This document shows positions 1 through 6,223 of a DNA stretch of 6,511 nt, piece after piece (positions within the stretch are counted from its first letter, which is position 1; every line of letters starts with the position of its first letter). A model generated the notes under the pieces. It had not been told where the DNA came from and made no database searches. It saw only the letters and a program-made list of their open reading frames with translations. The translations under genes and the position numbers were made by a program. Where the stretch lies: NCBI GenBank assembly GCA_003151895.1, contig PLYX01000276.1:1-6511 (forward strand), in the 5' to 3' direction. Source of the stretch: Solirubrobacterales bacterium. Its GTDB lineage: Bacteria; Actinomycetota; Thermoleophilia; Solirubrobacterales; Solirubrobacteraceae.

Positions 1-2
1 AC

Positions 3-335
3 GACTCGCAGCTCACCTCGACCATTTCGCTCGACCCGAGCGTCGGCCTGAAGGATCTGCGCGAGATGAGCGCCTCGCTCGCGACCACCACCGCCGGCTC
101 CGATGCCGCGGGCTCGGAGGGCGTCAGCGTCGGCTCGACCGGCGATCCGCGCACCGGCGAACCCAACCCGGTGCCGTTGCCGGCGGTCCCGGCCCCCTCG
201 ACGCTGCAATACGTCACGGTCTACTCGAACGGCACGAAAGGCGGCTTCGCCGGCTCCGAGCCCGTCTCGACGCCCGAGAACTTCCGCTGCGCGTTCAACA
301 AGGTGCCCGGCGCAAACTCCGCCGCGAGCGGGTAG
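3..335 (+). CDS. C-terminal part of an unrecognised protein (5' end outside window)
   Basis: The frame is open from the window edge to a TAG at 333-335, giving 110 residues of C-terminal sequence. I do not recognise the family. Visible content: a start that may continue a folded domain (SLDPSVGLKDLREMSASL), then a low-complexity stretch rich in Gly, Ser, Ala and Pro with PVPLPAVPAP, then a short tail with aromatic residues (LQYVTVYSNGTKGG) and one Cys near the end. The Pro-rich linker suggests an extracytoplasmic or membrane-associated protein, but no membrane helix lies in the visible part. A start at 66 (ATG) is possible, but the frame is open and similar in composition upstream of it, so a partial longer gene is more likely. 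The next gene begins 44 bp downstream on the same strand with no obvious promoter or terminator between them, so the two may be co-transcribed. Confidence 0.6.
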   Translation, partial: DSQLTSTISLDPSVGLKDLREMSASLATTTAGSDAAGSEGVSVGSTGDPRTGEPNPVPLPAVPAPSTLQYVTVYSNGTKGGFAGSEPVSTPENFRCAFNKVPGANSAASG

Positions 336-379
336 CGCCGTGGCATTCACAGAATCGTTACGAGTCAGGGGCGGTGAGG

Positions 380-1093
380 GTGGACGATCCAAGCGTGACC
401 GAGCCCGCTGCCGTAGGTGAGCCGGCGTCGGCCGTGACGCAGCCGATACCGGTCGTAACGACCGAGCAGTGCGTGCAGTGCAGCGCGCCGTTGGCGGACG
501 ATCAGCGCTATTGCCTGCAGTGCGGTGAGCCCCGTCCGCACGTCAGCGGGCCGCTGTCCGCCAAGCCCGCGACGGAGAAACCGCCGCAGGCCCCGTCATT
601 TTTCTCGGACTACCCACTCGCCTCTCCACCCGCCTCTCCACTCGCCTCTCCACCCGCCTCTCCACTCGCCTCTCCACCCGCCTCCTCGCCCGCCCTGCCC
701 GGGATTCCGGGCGCGCCTCCGTCCGGGCGCAACAACAGCCTCGCGCTGATCGCGGGCGTCGGGGTGCTGCTGCTCGCGATGGGCGTAGGCGTGCTGATCG
801 GTCGTGCGGGCGCCGGCTCGGCGAAGGCGCCGCCGGCGCAGGTGATCTCGCTCGGCGCCACCACCGGTGGTACGGCGGGCGCTGCCACCACATCAACGAC
901 GACGACGCCTGAAGCGCCCACCCAGTCCTCGACTACGAAGAAGGCCGCGAAAGCCAAGGAACCAGCCGGCACCGGCTCCTCGATCACCAAACCGGCGCCT
1001 CCGAGCGCGGCGCAGAATCTCCGGTCAGGTGGCAGCGGGCAGAGCTACGAGCAGAAGTCCAAGAACCTGCCGAACGTGGTTTCGACCGGATGA
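380..1093 (+). CDS. Zinc-ribbon protein with one membrane helix and a tandem-repeat Pro/Ala/Ser linker
   Basis: About 237 residues. An N-terminal zinc ribbon is formed by CVQC (31-34) and CLQCG (45-49), two CxxC knuckles 10 residues apart. A Pro-rich linker follows, with alternating PLAS and PPAS units at about 79-104. One hydrophobic helix (about 121-141, ending GVGVLIGRAG) comes next, then a Thr/Ala/Lys-rich tail ending NLPNVVSTG. The arrangement suggests a single-pass membrane protein; the ribbon could bind metal, protein or nucleic acid, and its role is unknown. Start: GTG at 380 is chosen because AGGGG (367-371) lies 8 nt upstream. GTG at 374 would add two residues but sits only 2 nt from that element; GTG at 395 is also possible. 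The stop overlaps the next gene's start by 4 bp (ATGA, 1090-1093), so translation is probably coupled. Gene call is firm; function is not known. Confidence 0.8.
   Translation: MDDPSVTEPAAVGEPASAVTQPIPVVTTEQCVQCSAPLADDQRYCLQCGEPRPHVSGPLSAKPATEKPPQAPSFFSDYPLASPPASPLASPPASPLASPPASSPALPGIPGAPPSGRNNSLALIAGVGVLLLAMGVGVLIGRAGAGSAKAPPAQVISLGATTGGTAGAATTSTTTTPEAPTQSSTTKKAAKAKEPAGTGSSITKPAPPSAAQNLRSGGSGQSYEQKSKNLPNVVSTG
616..687 (+). repeat. 12-bp tandem repeat (six units, 24-bp higher order) inside the zinc-ribbon gene
   Basis: Six consecutive 12-bp units alternate between actcgcctctcc and acccgcctctcc, which differ at one base, so the true period is 24 bp (616-639, 640-663, 664-687). The last unit is degenerate (acccgcctcctc). 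The repeat stays in frame and encodes alternating Leu-Ala-Ser-Pro and Pro-Ala-Ser-Pro. Because 12 is a multiple of 3, gain or loss of units changes linker length without a frameshift. Confidence 0.95.
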
Positions 1094-1350
1094 GCGGCGT
1101 GGCTCCGGCATACGCGCCCGGCTCGGAGTTGCGCCGTCGCCGCGACCAGCTCGCCGAGCAGGTCGCCGAGCTGCACTGGAACCTCGGCGGGCTCACCTAC
1201 GAGATGGCGATCCGCGACCACTTCCGCCTCGACGTGCTCCTACGCCGCGCCGCGATGCTCCAGGAGCGCGAGATCGAGCTCGCCGAGGTCGATCGGATAC
1301 TCGCCAATGGCAACGGCACGCTCGGCCGGCCCGTCCAAGCGAGCCCGTGA
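1090..1350 (+). CDS. Small charged helical (coiled-coil) protein, middle gene of the trio
   Basis: 86 residues, starting with ATG at 1090 inside the ATGA overlap with the preceding gene. It has no signal peptide or membrane helix. Residues about 12-75 are rich in Arg, Glu, Leu and Ala with heptad-like spacing (ELRRRRDQLAEQVAEL, then RRAAMLQEREIELAEVDRIL), so a helical hairpin or coiled coil is likely. The central segment HWNLGGLTYEMAIRDHFRLD resembles small conserved proteins I associate with Thermoleophilia, but I cannot name a family. It ends in a GTGA overlap (1347-1350) with the phosphoesterase gene. Its place between two membrane-anchored products suggests a cytoplasmic adaptor or assembly partner; that is inference. 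The overlaps on both sides and the codon pattern make the gene call good. Confidence 0.8.
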   Translation: MSGVAPAYAPGSELRRRRDQLAEQVAELHWNLGGLTYEMAIRDHFRLDVLLRRAAMLQEREIELAEVDRILANGNGTLGRPVQASP

Positions 1351-2828
1351 ATCTCGACCCGCTGCGCCGTTGGGAGCAGAACGTCGGCGGGCTGCCCATG
1401 CCTTCGCCGCTCGTGTGGTCGGCGCTCATCGCCGCGTTCCTCGGATTCGGAGTCCTGATTGGGCGTGCAACCGGGCCCGACTCGGTCGGCGCGCTCGCCG
1501 CCGGCCGGGCGCCGTTGAAGCTGCTCGTGGCACGCGCGCCCGCCGTAAGCGCGTCGAGCACCACGTCCTCGGCGAAGCCGCCGCCGCTGCCGGAAGCGGA
1601 AACGACCCCCGAACCGTCGACGGCGCCCGCGAGCGCCGCGAAAAGCGCCAAGCAAGCCGCTGCGAGCGGGACGTCCTCCTCGTCATCGGGGTCTTCGAGC
1701 TCGGGAGAATCGTCGGCGGGCAGCGAAGGCTCCTCCTCACAAGGCTCGAAAGCCAAGCTCCCCGCGATCAAGCACGTGTTCGTCGTGATGCTCAGCGACG
1801 AGCCCTACGCCACCGCCTTCGGACCGGCCTCGCCCGCCCACTACCTCTCAGGCACGCTCGAGAAACAGGGCCAGCTGCTCGTGCGCTACTACGCGGTCGC
1901 CCACGAAGAGCTCGCAAATGGAATCGCGCTGCTCAGCGGTCAGGGGCCAACAGAAGCAACCGCCGCCAACTGCCCGATCTACACGGACATCGCACCGCCC
2001 AGCGCAGGCGCCGATGGGCAGGTGCTCGGCAAGGGCTGCGTTTACCCCGCCTCCACCAACACGCTCATGGGCCAGCTCACCTCCAAGCACCTCGCCTGGA
2101 GGGCGTACGTCGGAGGGATCGACGAAGGAGCGGGCGGCCCGGCCGCGTGCGCCCATCCGGCCTCCGGCGCGGCCGATCCGAGCGCCGTGCAAGCAGCGAG
2201 CGGCGCACAACCGGTCGGCAACGCGCAATCGACCGATGCCGCCTACCGAACCCTGCGCAACCCGTTCGTCTACTTCCACTCGATCACCGGCTCCTCCGCG
2301 TGCGCCGCAAACGATGTCGGCATGAGCGCGCTGAAGGGCGACCTCGCGAGCGAAAAGCGCACCCCCAGCTTCTCCTACATCGCGCCCGGCCCGTGCGACG
2401 ACGGCAGCCTCACGCCATGCGCGCCCGGCAAGCTCACCGGGATGGTGGCTGCCGATGGATTCCTGAAGAAGGTCATCCCGGAGATCCTCGCGTCGAAGGC
2501 TTACAAGAAGGACGGGATGCTGGCGATCACCGTCGACCAGGCCCCCGCTGGCGGGGAATACGCCGACTCGAGCTCCTGCTGCGGTCAACCGCGCTTTCCC
2601 AACCTGCCGGCGCCCACCGGCGCGGCCGCACTCTCTCCTCAGGGGGGTGGTCAGGTGGGGCTGCTGCTGCTCTCACCCTTCGTCAAAGGCGGCGGGCTCG
2701 TTCAGGACACCTACAACCACTTCTCGCTGCTCGCCACCATCGAGCAGGCATTCGGCCTGTCGCGGCTCGGCTACGCCGGCCTCTCCGAAGTGAAGCCGCT
2801 CAGCCCGTCGCTGTTCTCCGGCGGATAG
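1347..2828 (+). CDS. Membrane-anchored phosphoesterase-family protein (PF04185-like), active site apparently altered
   Basis: 493 residues from GTG at 1347, chosen because of the 4-bp GTGA overlap with the upstream stop and because an N-terminal membrane helix follows at once (about 19-39, FLGFGVLIGR). The open frame runs further upstream, but that part is Arg-rich shadow of the two upstream genes. A Ser/Ala/Pro linker (about 68-135) leads to the catalytic-type domain from IKHVFVVML (141-149) to the end. Family landmarks: YYAVAHEELANGIALLSGQ (181-199), NCPIYTD (208-214), RNPFVYFHSIT (304-314), SYIAPGPCDDG (343-353), LAITVDQA (392-399), YNHFSLLATIEQAFGL (456-471). Relatives are phospholipase C or acid-phosphatase-like enzymes outside the membrane. 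Residues usually catalytic in the family look replaced: the ENxS-type motif reads SDEP (150-153), HPSLPNY-type reads HEELANG, and WDEG-type reads VDQA. His458 is kept. It may be a pseudo-enzyme or have changed specificity. Its last 17 codons are duplicated at 3861-3911. Confidence 0.85.
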   Translation: MNLDPLRRWEQNVGGLPMPSPLVWSALIAAFLGFGVLIGRATGPDSVGALAAGRAPLKLLVARAPAVSASSTTSSAKPPPLPEAETTPEPSTAPASAAKSAKQAAASGTSSSSSGSSSSGESSAGSEGSSSQGSKAKLPAIKHVFVVMLSDEPYATAFGPASPAHYLSGTLEKQGQLLVRYYAVAHEELANGIALLSGQGPTEATAANCPIYTDIAPPSAGADGQVLGKGCVYPASTNTLMGQLTSKHLAWRAYVGGIDEGAGGPAACAHPASGAADPSAVQAASGAQPVGNAQSTDAAYRTLRNPFVYFHSITGSSACAANDVGMSALKGDLASEKRTPSFSYIAPGPCDDGSLTPCAPGKLTGMVAADGFLKKVIPEILASKAYKKDGMLAITVDQAPAGGEYADSSSCCGQPRFPNLPAPTGAAALSPQGGGQVGLLLLSPFVKGGGLVQDTYNHFSLLATIEQAFGLSRLGYAGLSEVKPLSPSLFSGG

Positions 2829-2847
2829 CCCGAGCTGGCGACCGGTC
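2773..2847. repeat. Left copy of a direct repeat of about 75 bp flanking the toxin-antitoxin module
   Basis: This segment matches 3856-3930 in the same orientation with no gaps: 69 of 75 positions agree. The first 62 bp have two differences, and one run of 31 bp is identical. It covers the last codons and stop of the phosphoesterase gene plus about 19 bp beyond. The similarity fades across a 12-bp palindrome (gcgaccggtcgc, 2838-2849). This copy belongs to the full-length gene, so it is probably the parent of the pair. Confidence 0.93.
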
Positions 2848-2893
2848 GCGGTCGAGAGTCCGGCTGCGCTCTTCCCACTGCGAGCTGCCATTC

Positions 2894-2933
2894 ATCTGCC
2901 ATAATGGACGACAGATCATCGACAAAGGAAGGG
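2894..2933 (+). promoter_or_regulatory. Possible promoter, operator and ribosome-binding site of the toxin-antitoxin operon
   Basis: CATAAT at 2900-2905 could serve as a -10 element, with transcription starting near 2912; no convincing -35 box is visible. An inverted repeat ATCTG (2894-2898) / CAGAT (2912-2916) brackets it, a plausible place for antitoxin autoregulation, though the arms are only 5 bp. A strong purine-rich ribosome-binding site, aaggaaggg (2925-2933), lies 7 nt before the antitoxin ATG. The ribosome site is convincing; promoter and operator are tentative. Confidence 0.4.
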
Positions 2934-2940
2934 CAGAACG

Positions 2941-3276
2941 ATGGCGGACTTGGCGGAGAGGCTGGATAGGGCGAGCGGTCGCGTCGAGCTCGACCAGGCC
3001 GACCTCGCACGCATGTTGGACACCAACTCTCGCACGGTGTCGCGCTGGCTTTCGCGGCAGACGACGCCACGGCCCGATGCCCGTGAGCGGCTGCTGGAGC
3101 TGATCGTCGTGCTGGAACAGCTATCCGGCGTACTGCGGCCACAGGCGGCACACGACTGGCTGCTCACCCCGAATCCGTCACTCGATCATCACAAGCCCGT
3201 CGACCTGCTGCGCACGGGCGAGTTCCGGCGTGTGCTCGGCGCGATCGACGCGATGGCCGAGGGCGTCTTCGTCTAG
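2941..3276 (+). CDS. Xre/MbcA-type antitoxin with DUF2384-like toxin-binding C-terminus
   Basis: 111 residues from ATG at 2941, supported by a good ribosome-binding site 7 nt upstream. The N-terminal half holds a helix-turn-helix (about 17-38: LDQADLARMLDTNSRTVSRW), typical of Xre-like DNA binding. The C-terminal half (about 70-111) carries HDWLLTPNPSL, then KPVDLLRTGEFRRVLGAI, the pattern of the MbcA/ParS/Xre DUF2384 region that binds and blocks a RES toxin. Length is in the normal antitoxin range. The RES gene follows after 5 bp, the standard antitoxin-first order. In known relatives the antitoxin, with or without toxin, represses its own promoter; the inverted repeat at 2894-2916 could serve that here. 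The whole module lies between two copies of a direct repeat, which suggests it was acquired. Confidence 0.88.
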   Translation: MADLAERLDRASGRVELDQADLARMLDTNSRTVSRWLSRQTTPRPDARERLLELIVVLEQLSGVLRPQAAHDWLLTPNPSLDHHKPVDLLRTGEFRRVLGAIDAMAEGVFV

Positions 3277-3281
3277 TCGGC

Positions 3282-3824
3282 GTGGTCGATCGCCATCTCC
3301 TTGCCGGCGTCGACGCACTCGGCCCGGTCGCCGTCAGCACGGTGGCTTTCCGTCACGTGGCCGAGGGTCGTCATCCGCTCTCAGGCGCCGGTGCTCGTCT
3401 GCATGGCGGACGCTGGAACCCGCCTCAGAGCTTCTCCACTCTCTATCTCGCCCTGGAGCGCGAGACGACAATCGCAGAGCTGCACCGCCTCGCGTCCCGA
3501 CAAGGCCGCGTTCCCGACGATTTCTTGCCGCGGCGCATGTATCGCTACGAGGTGGCGCTCGCCGCCGTGCTCGATCTTCGCGAGCCAGGTGCGCGCGTCG
3601 AGCTCAAGCTCAGCGACGCCGAGTTGAGATCTATCAACGCCGCAAGATGCAGGCTGATCGGCGAAGCGGCCAACCAACTCGGCTTCGAGGGCATCCTCGC
3701 TCCATCGGCGACAGGCGCCGGCACCGTGTTGGCCGTCTTCTTCGACCGCCTCCGCGCCAGCTCAAGCGTTCGTGACATCGACCACGAGATATGGAGCGCT
3801 TCCCCCGAAGCCGCGTCGCAGTAG
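3282..3824 (+). CDS. RES-domain toxin (MbcT-like NAD+-degrading family)
   Basis: 180 residues from GTG at 3282, 5 bp after the antitoxin stop. There is no ribosome-binding site of its own close by, so translation probably depends on ribosomes finishing the antitoxin. RES hallmarks in order: FRHV with Arg24; GGRWNPP (42-48); LYLALERETTIAELHR (54-69) with Tyr55 and the conserved Glu66; and PSATGAGTVLAVF (141-153) with Ser142. These match the Arg, Tyr, Glu and Ser positions expected in the family's active site. Known members break down NAD+ by phosphorolysis or hydrolysis and arrest growth unless the partner antitoxin binds. The protein looks full length and intact, so an active toxin is likely. 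A downstream in-frame start cannot be excluded. The gene ends 31 bp before the right copy of the direct repeat. Confidence 0.87.
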   Translation: MVDRHLLAGVDALGPVAVSTVAFRHVAEGRHPLSGAGARLHGGRWNPPQSFSTLYLALERETTIAELHRLASRQGRVPDDFLPRRMYRYEVALAAVLDLREPGARVELKLSDAELRSINAARCRLIGEAANQLGFEGILAPSATGAGTVLAVFFDRLRASSSVRDIDHEIWSASPEAASQ

Positions 3825-3827
3825 GCA

Positions 3828-3911
3828 ATGAATCTCTTCACCAAGGCATACAAGCACGCCGGCCTCTCTGAAGTGAAGCCGCTCACCCCGTCGCTGTTCT
3901 CCGGCGGATAG
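3828..3911 (+). pseudogene. Detached C-terminal remnant of the phosphoesterase gene
   Basis: A 27-codon open frame (ATG 3828, TAG 3909-3911) whose last 18 residues read HAGLSEVKPLTPSLFSGG. The phosphoesterase at 1347-2828 ends YAGLSEVKPLSPSLFSGG. Of the two nucleotide differences inside this coding part, one is silent (Ser) and one changes Ser to Thr. The preceding nine codons show no match to the parent gene. No usable ribosome-binding site precedes the ATG, so translation is unlikely. It is best read as the coding part of the duplicated repeat; its 3' half overlaps arsJ on the other strand. Confidence 0.75.
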
Positions 3912-3930
3912 CCCGAGTCGGCGATCGGCC
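3856..3930. repeat. Right copy of the direct repeat flanking the toxin-antitoxin module
   Basis: Same orientation as 2773-2847 at a constant offset of 1083 bp, with differences only at six positions (two in the first 62 bp, four in the last 13). Read in antisense it encodes the final residues and the TGA stop of arsJ. The left copy carries the same TGA in the same antisense frame, so recombination between the copies would leave both flanking genes with intact ends. Confidence 0.93.
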
Positions 3931-5178
3931 GGCGCTCACAGGGAGCATCAGGGAGAGAAGGCCGGCCGCGAGGATGAACGCCGCCGATGTCCATAGGCAG
4001 GCGGTCAGCCCGTGCCACTCGTAGATCAGGCCCGACAGTATGGTCCCAGCAAGGCGCCCGCACGCGTTGGCCATGTAGTAGAAACCGACGTTCATGGCCA
4101 CCTTGTCGTTGTCGGCGTAGGCGAGGATCAGGTAGGAGTGGACCGCGGAGTTCATGGCAAATGCCACACCGAATGGGATCAGCCCGCCGACGATCGCGAT
4201 CGTCGGGTTGACGTGCGCCGTGAGGGCCAGCGCGATCGCGGCGGGGCACACCGCCAGTCCGAGCGCCAGCCACATAGCGGTCCTGCCGTCGGGCTCGCCG
4301 CCTGGGTGCTCGCCGCGGCGGCGGACGAAGCGCGGGGCGGCCGCTTGGACGGCCCCGTAGCCGATCACCCACACGGCGAGGAGGGTTCCGACCTGCCAGA
4401 ACGTCCAGCCCAGGACGGAATAGAGATAGAACGGCAGAGCGACCACGAACCACACGTCGCGGGCCGCGAACAGGAAGATGCGCGCCGCGGCGAGAACGTT
4501 GACCGCGCGGTTGTTGGAGAACATTTGGGTGAACTTCGCGGTCTTGTCCGGACGGCCGAGGTGGCCGCGCATCAAGCTTGAAGTCAGGACCAGGGCGATG
4601 AGCGCCATCGTCGCCAGGGTCAGCGCCGCGGCCTGAAAACCGAACAGCGTGAGCAGCAGGCCGCCGAGGAAGAAGCCGATCCCCTTGAGCGCGTTCTTCG
4701 ACCCTGTCAGGATTGCGACCCAGCGATACAGCGAGGACTGGTCGTCCTCGGGCACGACCAGCTTGACGGCGCTCTTGGAGCTCATCTTGGTCAAGTCCTT
4801 GGCGATGCCCGAGAGCGCTTGGGAGGCCATTACATAGGCGACGACCAGCAGCGACGCCGGCGCGAAACCCAGCATGGCAAGCGCCAATATCTGGATGGCG
4901 AGGCCCATGAAGAGGGTGATCTTCAGTCCCATGCGGGCCGCGAGCCAGCCCCCGACGAGGTTCGTGACGATGCCGGCGATCTCGTAGAGCACGAACAGCG
5001 AGGCGACCTGGAGCGGGCTGTAGCCGAGCCGGTCGAAGTAGAACAGCACGAGCGTCCGCGTCGCCCCGTCGACGAGCGTGTCCGTCCAGTACGCCCCGGT
5101 CACCAGCGCGTAGTTGCGCAGGTCGCCGCGCCGCCGCGGTGCGATCCCTCCCGCGGCCGTCGTCGCGTCGCTAGCCAT
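3883..5178 (-). CDS. arsJ: ArsJ, organoarsenical (1-arseno-3-phosphoglycerate) efflux permease of the MFS type
   Basis: 431 residues. The start is ATG at 5178, overlapping the GAPDH stop by 8 bp with GAGG 7 nt upstream. The frame continues 35 codons further up, but that part is shadow of GAPDH. About 10-12 hydrophobic segments span the protein. Recognisable ArsJ stretches: RNYALVTGAYWTDTLVDGAT (21-40), KDLTKMSSKSAVK (127-139), GSKNALKGIGFFLGG (159-173), FYYMANACGRLAGTILSG (366-383). ArsJ exports 1-arseno-3-phosphoglycerate, which breaks down outside to arsenate and 3-phosphoglycerate, so its substrate comes from the GAPDH encoded just upstream. It is last in the operon. Oddity: the final residues, about from TRAIRRRTATG, are encoded on the antisense strand of the direct repeat, so the natural C-terminus seems to have been replaced by a short basic tail after LMLPVSAG. 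This tail follows the last helix and is unlikely to abolish function. Confidence 0.93.
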   Translation of the reverse strand: MASDATTAAGGIAPRRRGDLRNYALVTGAYWTDTLVDGATRTLVLFYFDRLGYSPLQVASLFVLYEIAGIVTNLVGGWLAARMGLKITLFMGLAIQILALAMLGFAPASLLVVAYVMASQALSGIAKDLTKMSSKSAVKLVVPEDDQSSLYRWVAILTGSKNALKGIGFFLGGLLLTLFGFQAAALTLATMALIALVLTSSLMRGHLGRPDKTAKFTQMFSNNRAVNVLAAARIFLFAARDVWFVVALPFYLYSVLGWTFWQVGTLLAVWVIGYGAVQAAAPRFVRRRGEHPGGEPDGRTAMWLALGLAVCPAAIALALTAHVNPTIAIVGGLIPFGVAFAMNSAVHSYLILAYADNDKVAMNVGFYYMANACGRLAGTILSGLIYEWHGLTACLWTSAAFILAAGLLSLMLPVSAGRSPTRAIRRRTATG

Positions 5179-6223
5179 CCCCAGACCTCGGAGAGACTGC
5201 GCCTTCCTCATCGGCCGGGAGGCTGAGCGCGACGGTGCGCGCGAGCTCGACGAGACGGTTGGCGTACCCCCACTCGTTGTCATACCAAGCGAGGATCTTC
5301 ACCTGCGTCCCGTCGGTCACCATCGTCGAAGGGGCGTCGACGATCGCCGAGCGCGGATCGTCCTTGAAGTCGACCGACACGAGCGGTCGCCGCTCGTACC
5401 CGAGGATGCCCGCCAGCGGCCCAGCGGCCGCTGTCTCGAGCAGACCGTTGACCTCCTCGACCGTCGTGGGGCGGGTCACCTCGAACACGCAGTCAGTCAG
5501 CGACGCATTGAGCAGCGGCACGCGCACCGCGAGGCCGTTCAGCTTGCCTTCGAGCTCGGGGAAGATGAGCCCGATCGCGGCGGCCGACCCCGTCGTCGTC
5601 GGAATGAGCGACAGGCTTGCGGCTCGTGCCCGTCGCAGGTCCTTGTGAGGCGAATCGACCACCGTCTGCGTATTGGTCATGTCGTGAAGTGTCGTGATCT
5701 GCCCGTGCTGGATTCCAATCCCCTCGTGGATCACCTTCACGACGGGCGCAAGGCAGTTGGTCGTGCACGAGGCCGCCGTCAACAGATGGTGGAGCCGCGG
5801 GTCATACAGGTGGTCGTTGACGCCGACGACCACATTCAGCGCATCCTCCTTGACCGGCGCCGCGACGATGACCTTGCGTACCCCCTGGCGAAAATAGGCG
5901 TCGAGGACTCCGGGGGTGCGGAACTTGCCGGAGCACTCGAGTACGATCTCGACGCCGAGCTCGCCCCACGGCACATCCCCGGGCTCGGCGGCGCTGCTGT
6001 AGCCGAGCTCCGTCCCGTTGACCGCGAGAACGTCGCCATCGCCGTGCACGTCCTCAGACCACCGCCCGTGGACAGAGTCGAACGTCAGCAGATGCGCGGC
6101 TGTGCTCGCGTCGCCGTTCAGCTCGTTGATATGGGTGAAGCTCAACTGCGGCCAACTCCAGGCTGCACGGAGCGCCAAGCGACCCGTCCGTCCGAATCCA
6201 TTGATCCCGACGCGTGTACTCAC
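5171..6223 (-). CDS. gap: ArsJ-associated glyceraldehyde-3-phosphate dehydrogenase
   Basis: 350 residues from GTG at 6223, supported by GGAGG 4-5 nt upstream and a 4-bp GTGA overlap with the preceding ArsC-like frame. An N-terminal NAD-binding motif (GINGFGRTGRLALRA, 6-20) comes first, then catalytic Cys153 in SCTTNC (152-157), a likely catalytic His180 in TTLHDMTNTQ (177-186), SPHKDLRRARAAS (191-203), and WYDNEWGYANR (313-323) near the end. HINELNGD (31-38), in place of the usual NDL-type segment of glycolytic enzymes, and VDFKDDPRSAIVDA fit the arsenic-linked subgroup. It oxidises glyceraldehyde 3-phosphate with arsenate instead of phosphate, giving 1-arseno-3-phosphoglycerate for ArsJ to export. 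The C-terminal tail after LARTVALSLP is about 14 residues longer than I would expect, and its end overlaps the arsJ start. The gene appears complete, with all key residues present. Confidence 0.93.
   Translation of the reverse strand: MSTRVGINGFGRTGRLALRAAWSWPQLSFTHINELNGDASTAAHLLTFDSVHGRWSEDVHGDGDVLAVNGTELGYSSAAEPGDVPWGELGVEIVLECSGKFRTPGVLDAYFRQGVRKVIVAAPVKEDALNVVVGVNDHLYDPRLHHLLTAASCTTNCLAPVVKVIHEGIGIQHGQITTLHDMTNTQTVVDSPHKDLRRARAASLSLIPTTTGSAAAIGLIFPELEGKLNGLAVRVPLLNASLTDCVFEVTRPTTVEEVNGLLETAAAGPLAGILGYERRPLVSVDFKDDPRSAIVDAPSTMVTDGTQVKILAWYDNEWGYANRLVELARTVALSLPADEEGAVSPRSGDG

Noticed and set aside
616..687. CRISPR-like array
   Set aside because: The units are contiguous 12-bp tandem repeats without spacers and lie inside a coding frame.
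867..1346. Long N-terminal extension of the phosphoesterase frame (653 residues in total)
   Set aside because: The extra part is Arg/Pro-rich shadow of the zinc-ribbon and coiled-coil genes; the GTG at 1347 has a GTGA overlap and is followed directly by a membrane helix.
2838..2849. Palindrome gcgaccggtcgc as a transcription terminator after the phosphoesterase
   Set aside because: It can form only a 4-bp stem with a 4-nt loop and has no T-run; no clear terminator is visible between the convergent genes either. Its position at the fading edge of the left repeat may be chance.
1307..3103. 598-residue plus-strand open frame overlapping the phosphoesterase and antitoxin
   Set aside because: Arg-rich composition typical of an off-frame reading in GC-rich DNA, no domain signal, and it crosses three well-supported genes.
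2848..3855. Insertion sequence or integron cassette between the direct repeats
   Set aside because: No transposase or integrase frame, no terminal inverted repeats, and repeats far longer than a target-site duplication; described as a repeat-flanked module instead.
3545..4453. 302-residue minus-strand frame covering the RES gene end and the arsJ 3' half
   Set aside because: It is out of frame with arsJ, low in recognisable content and Arg-rich; its match to another antisense frame comes only from the direct repeat.
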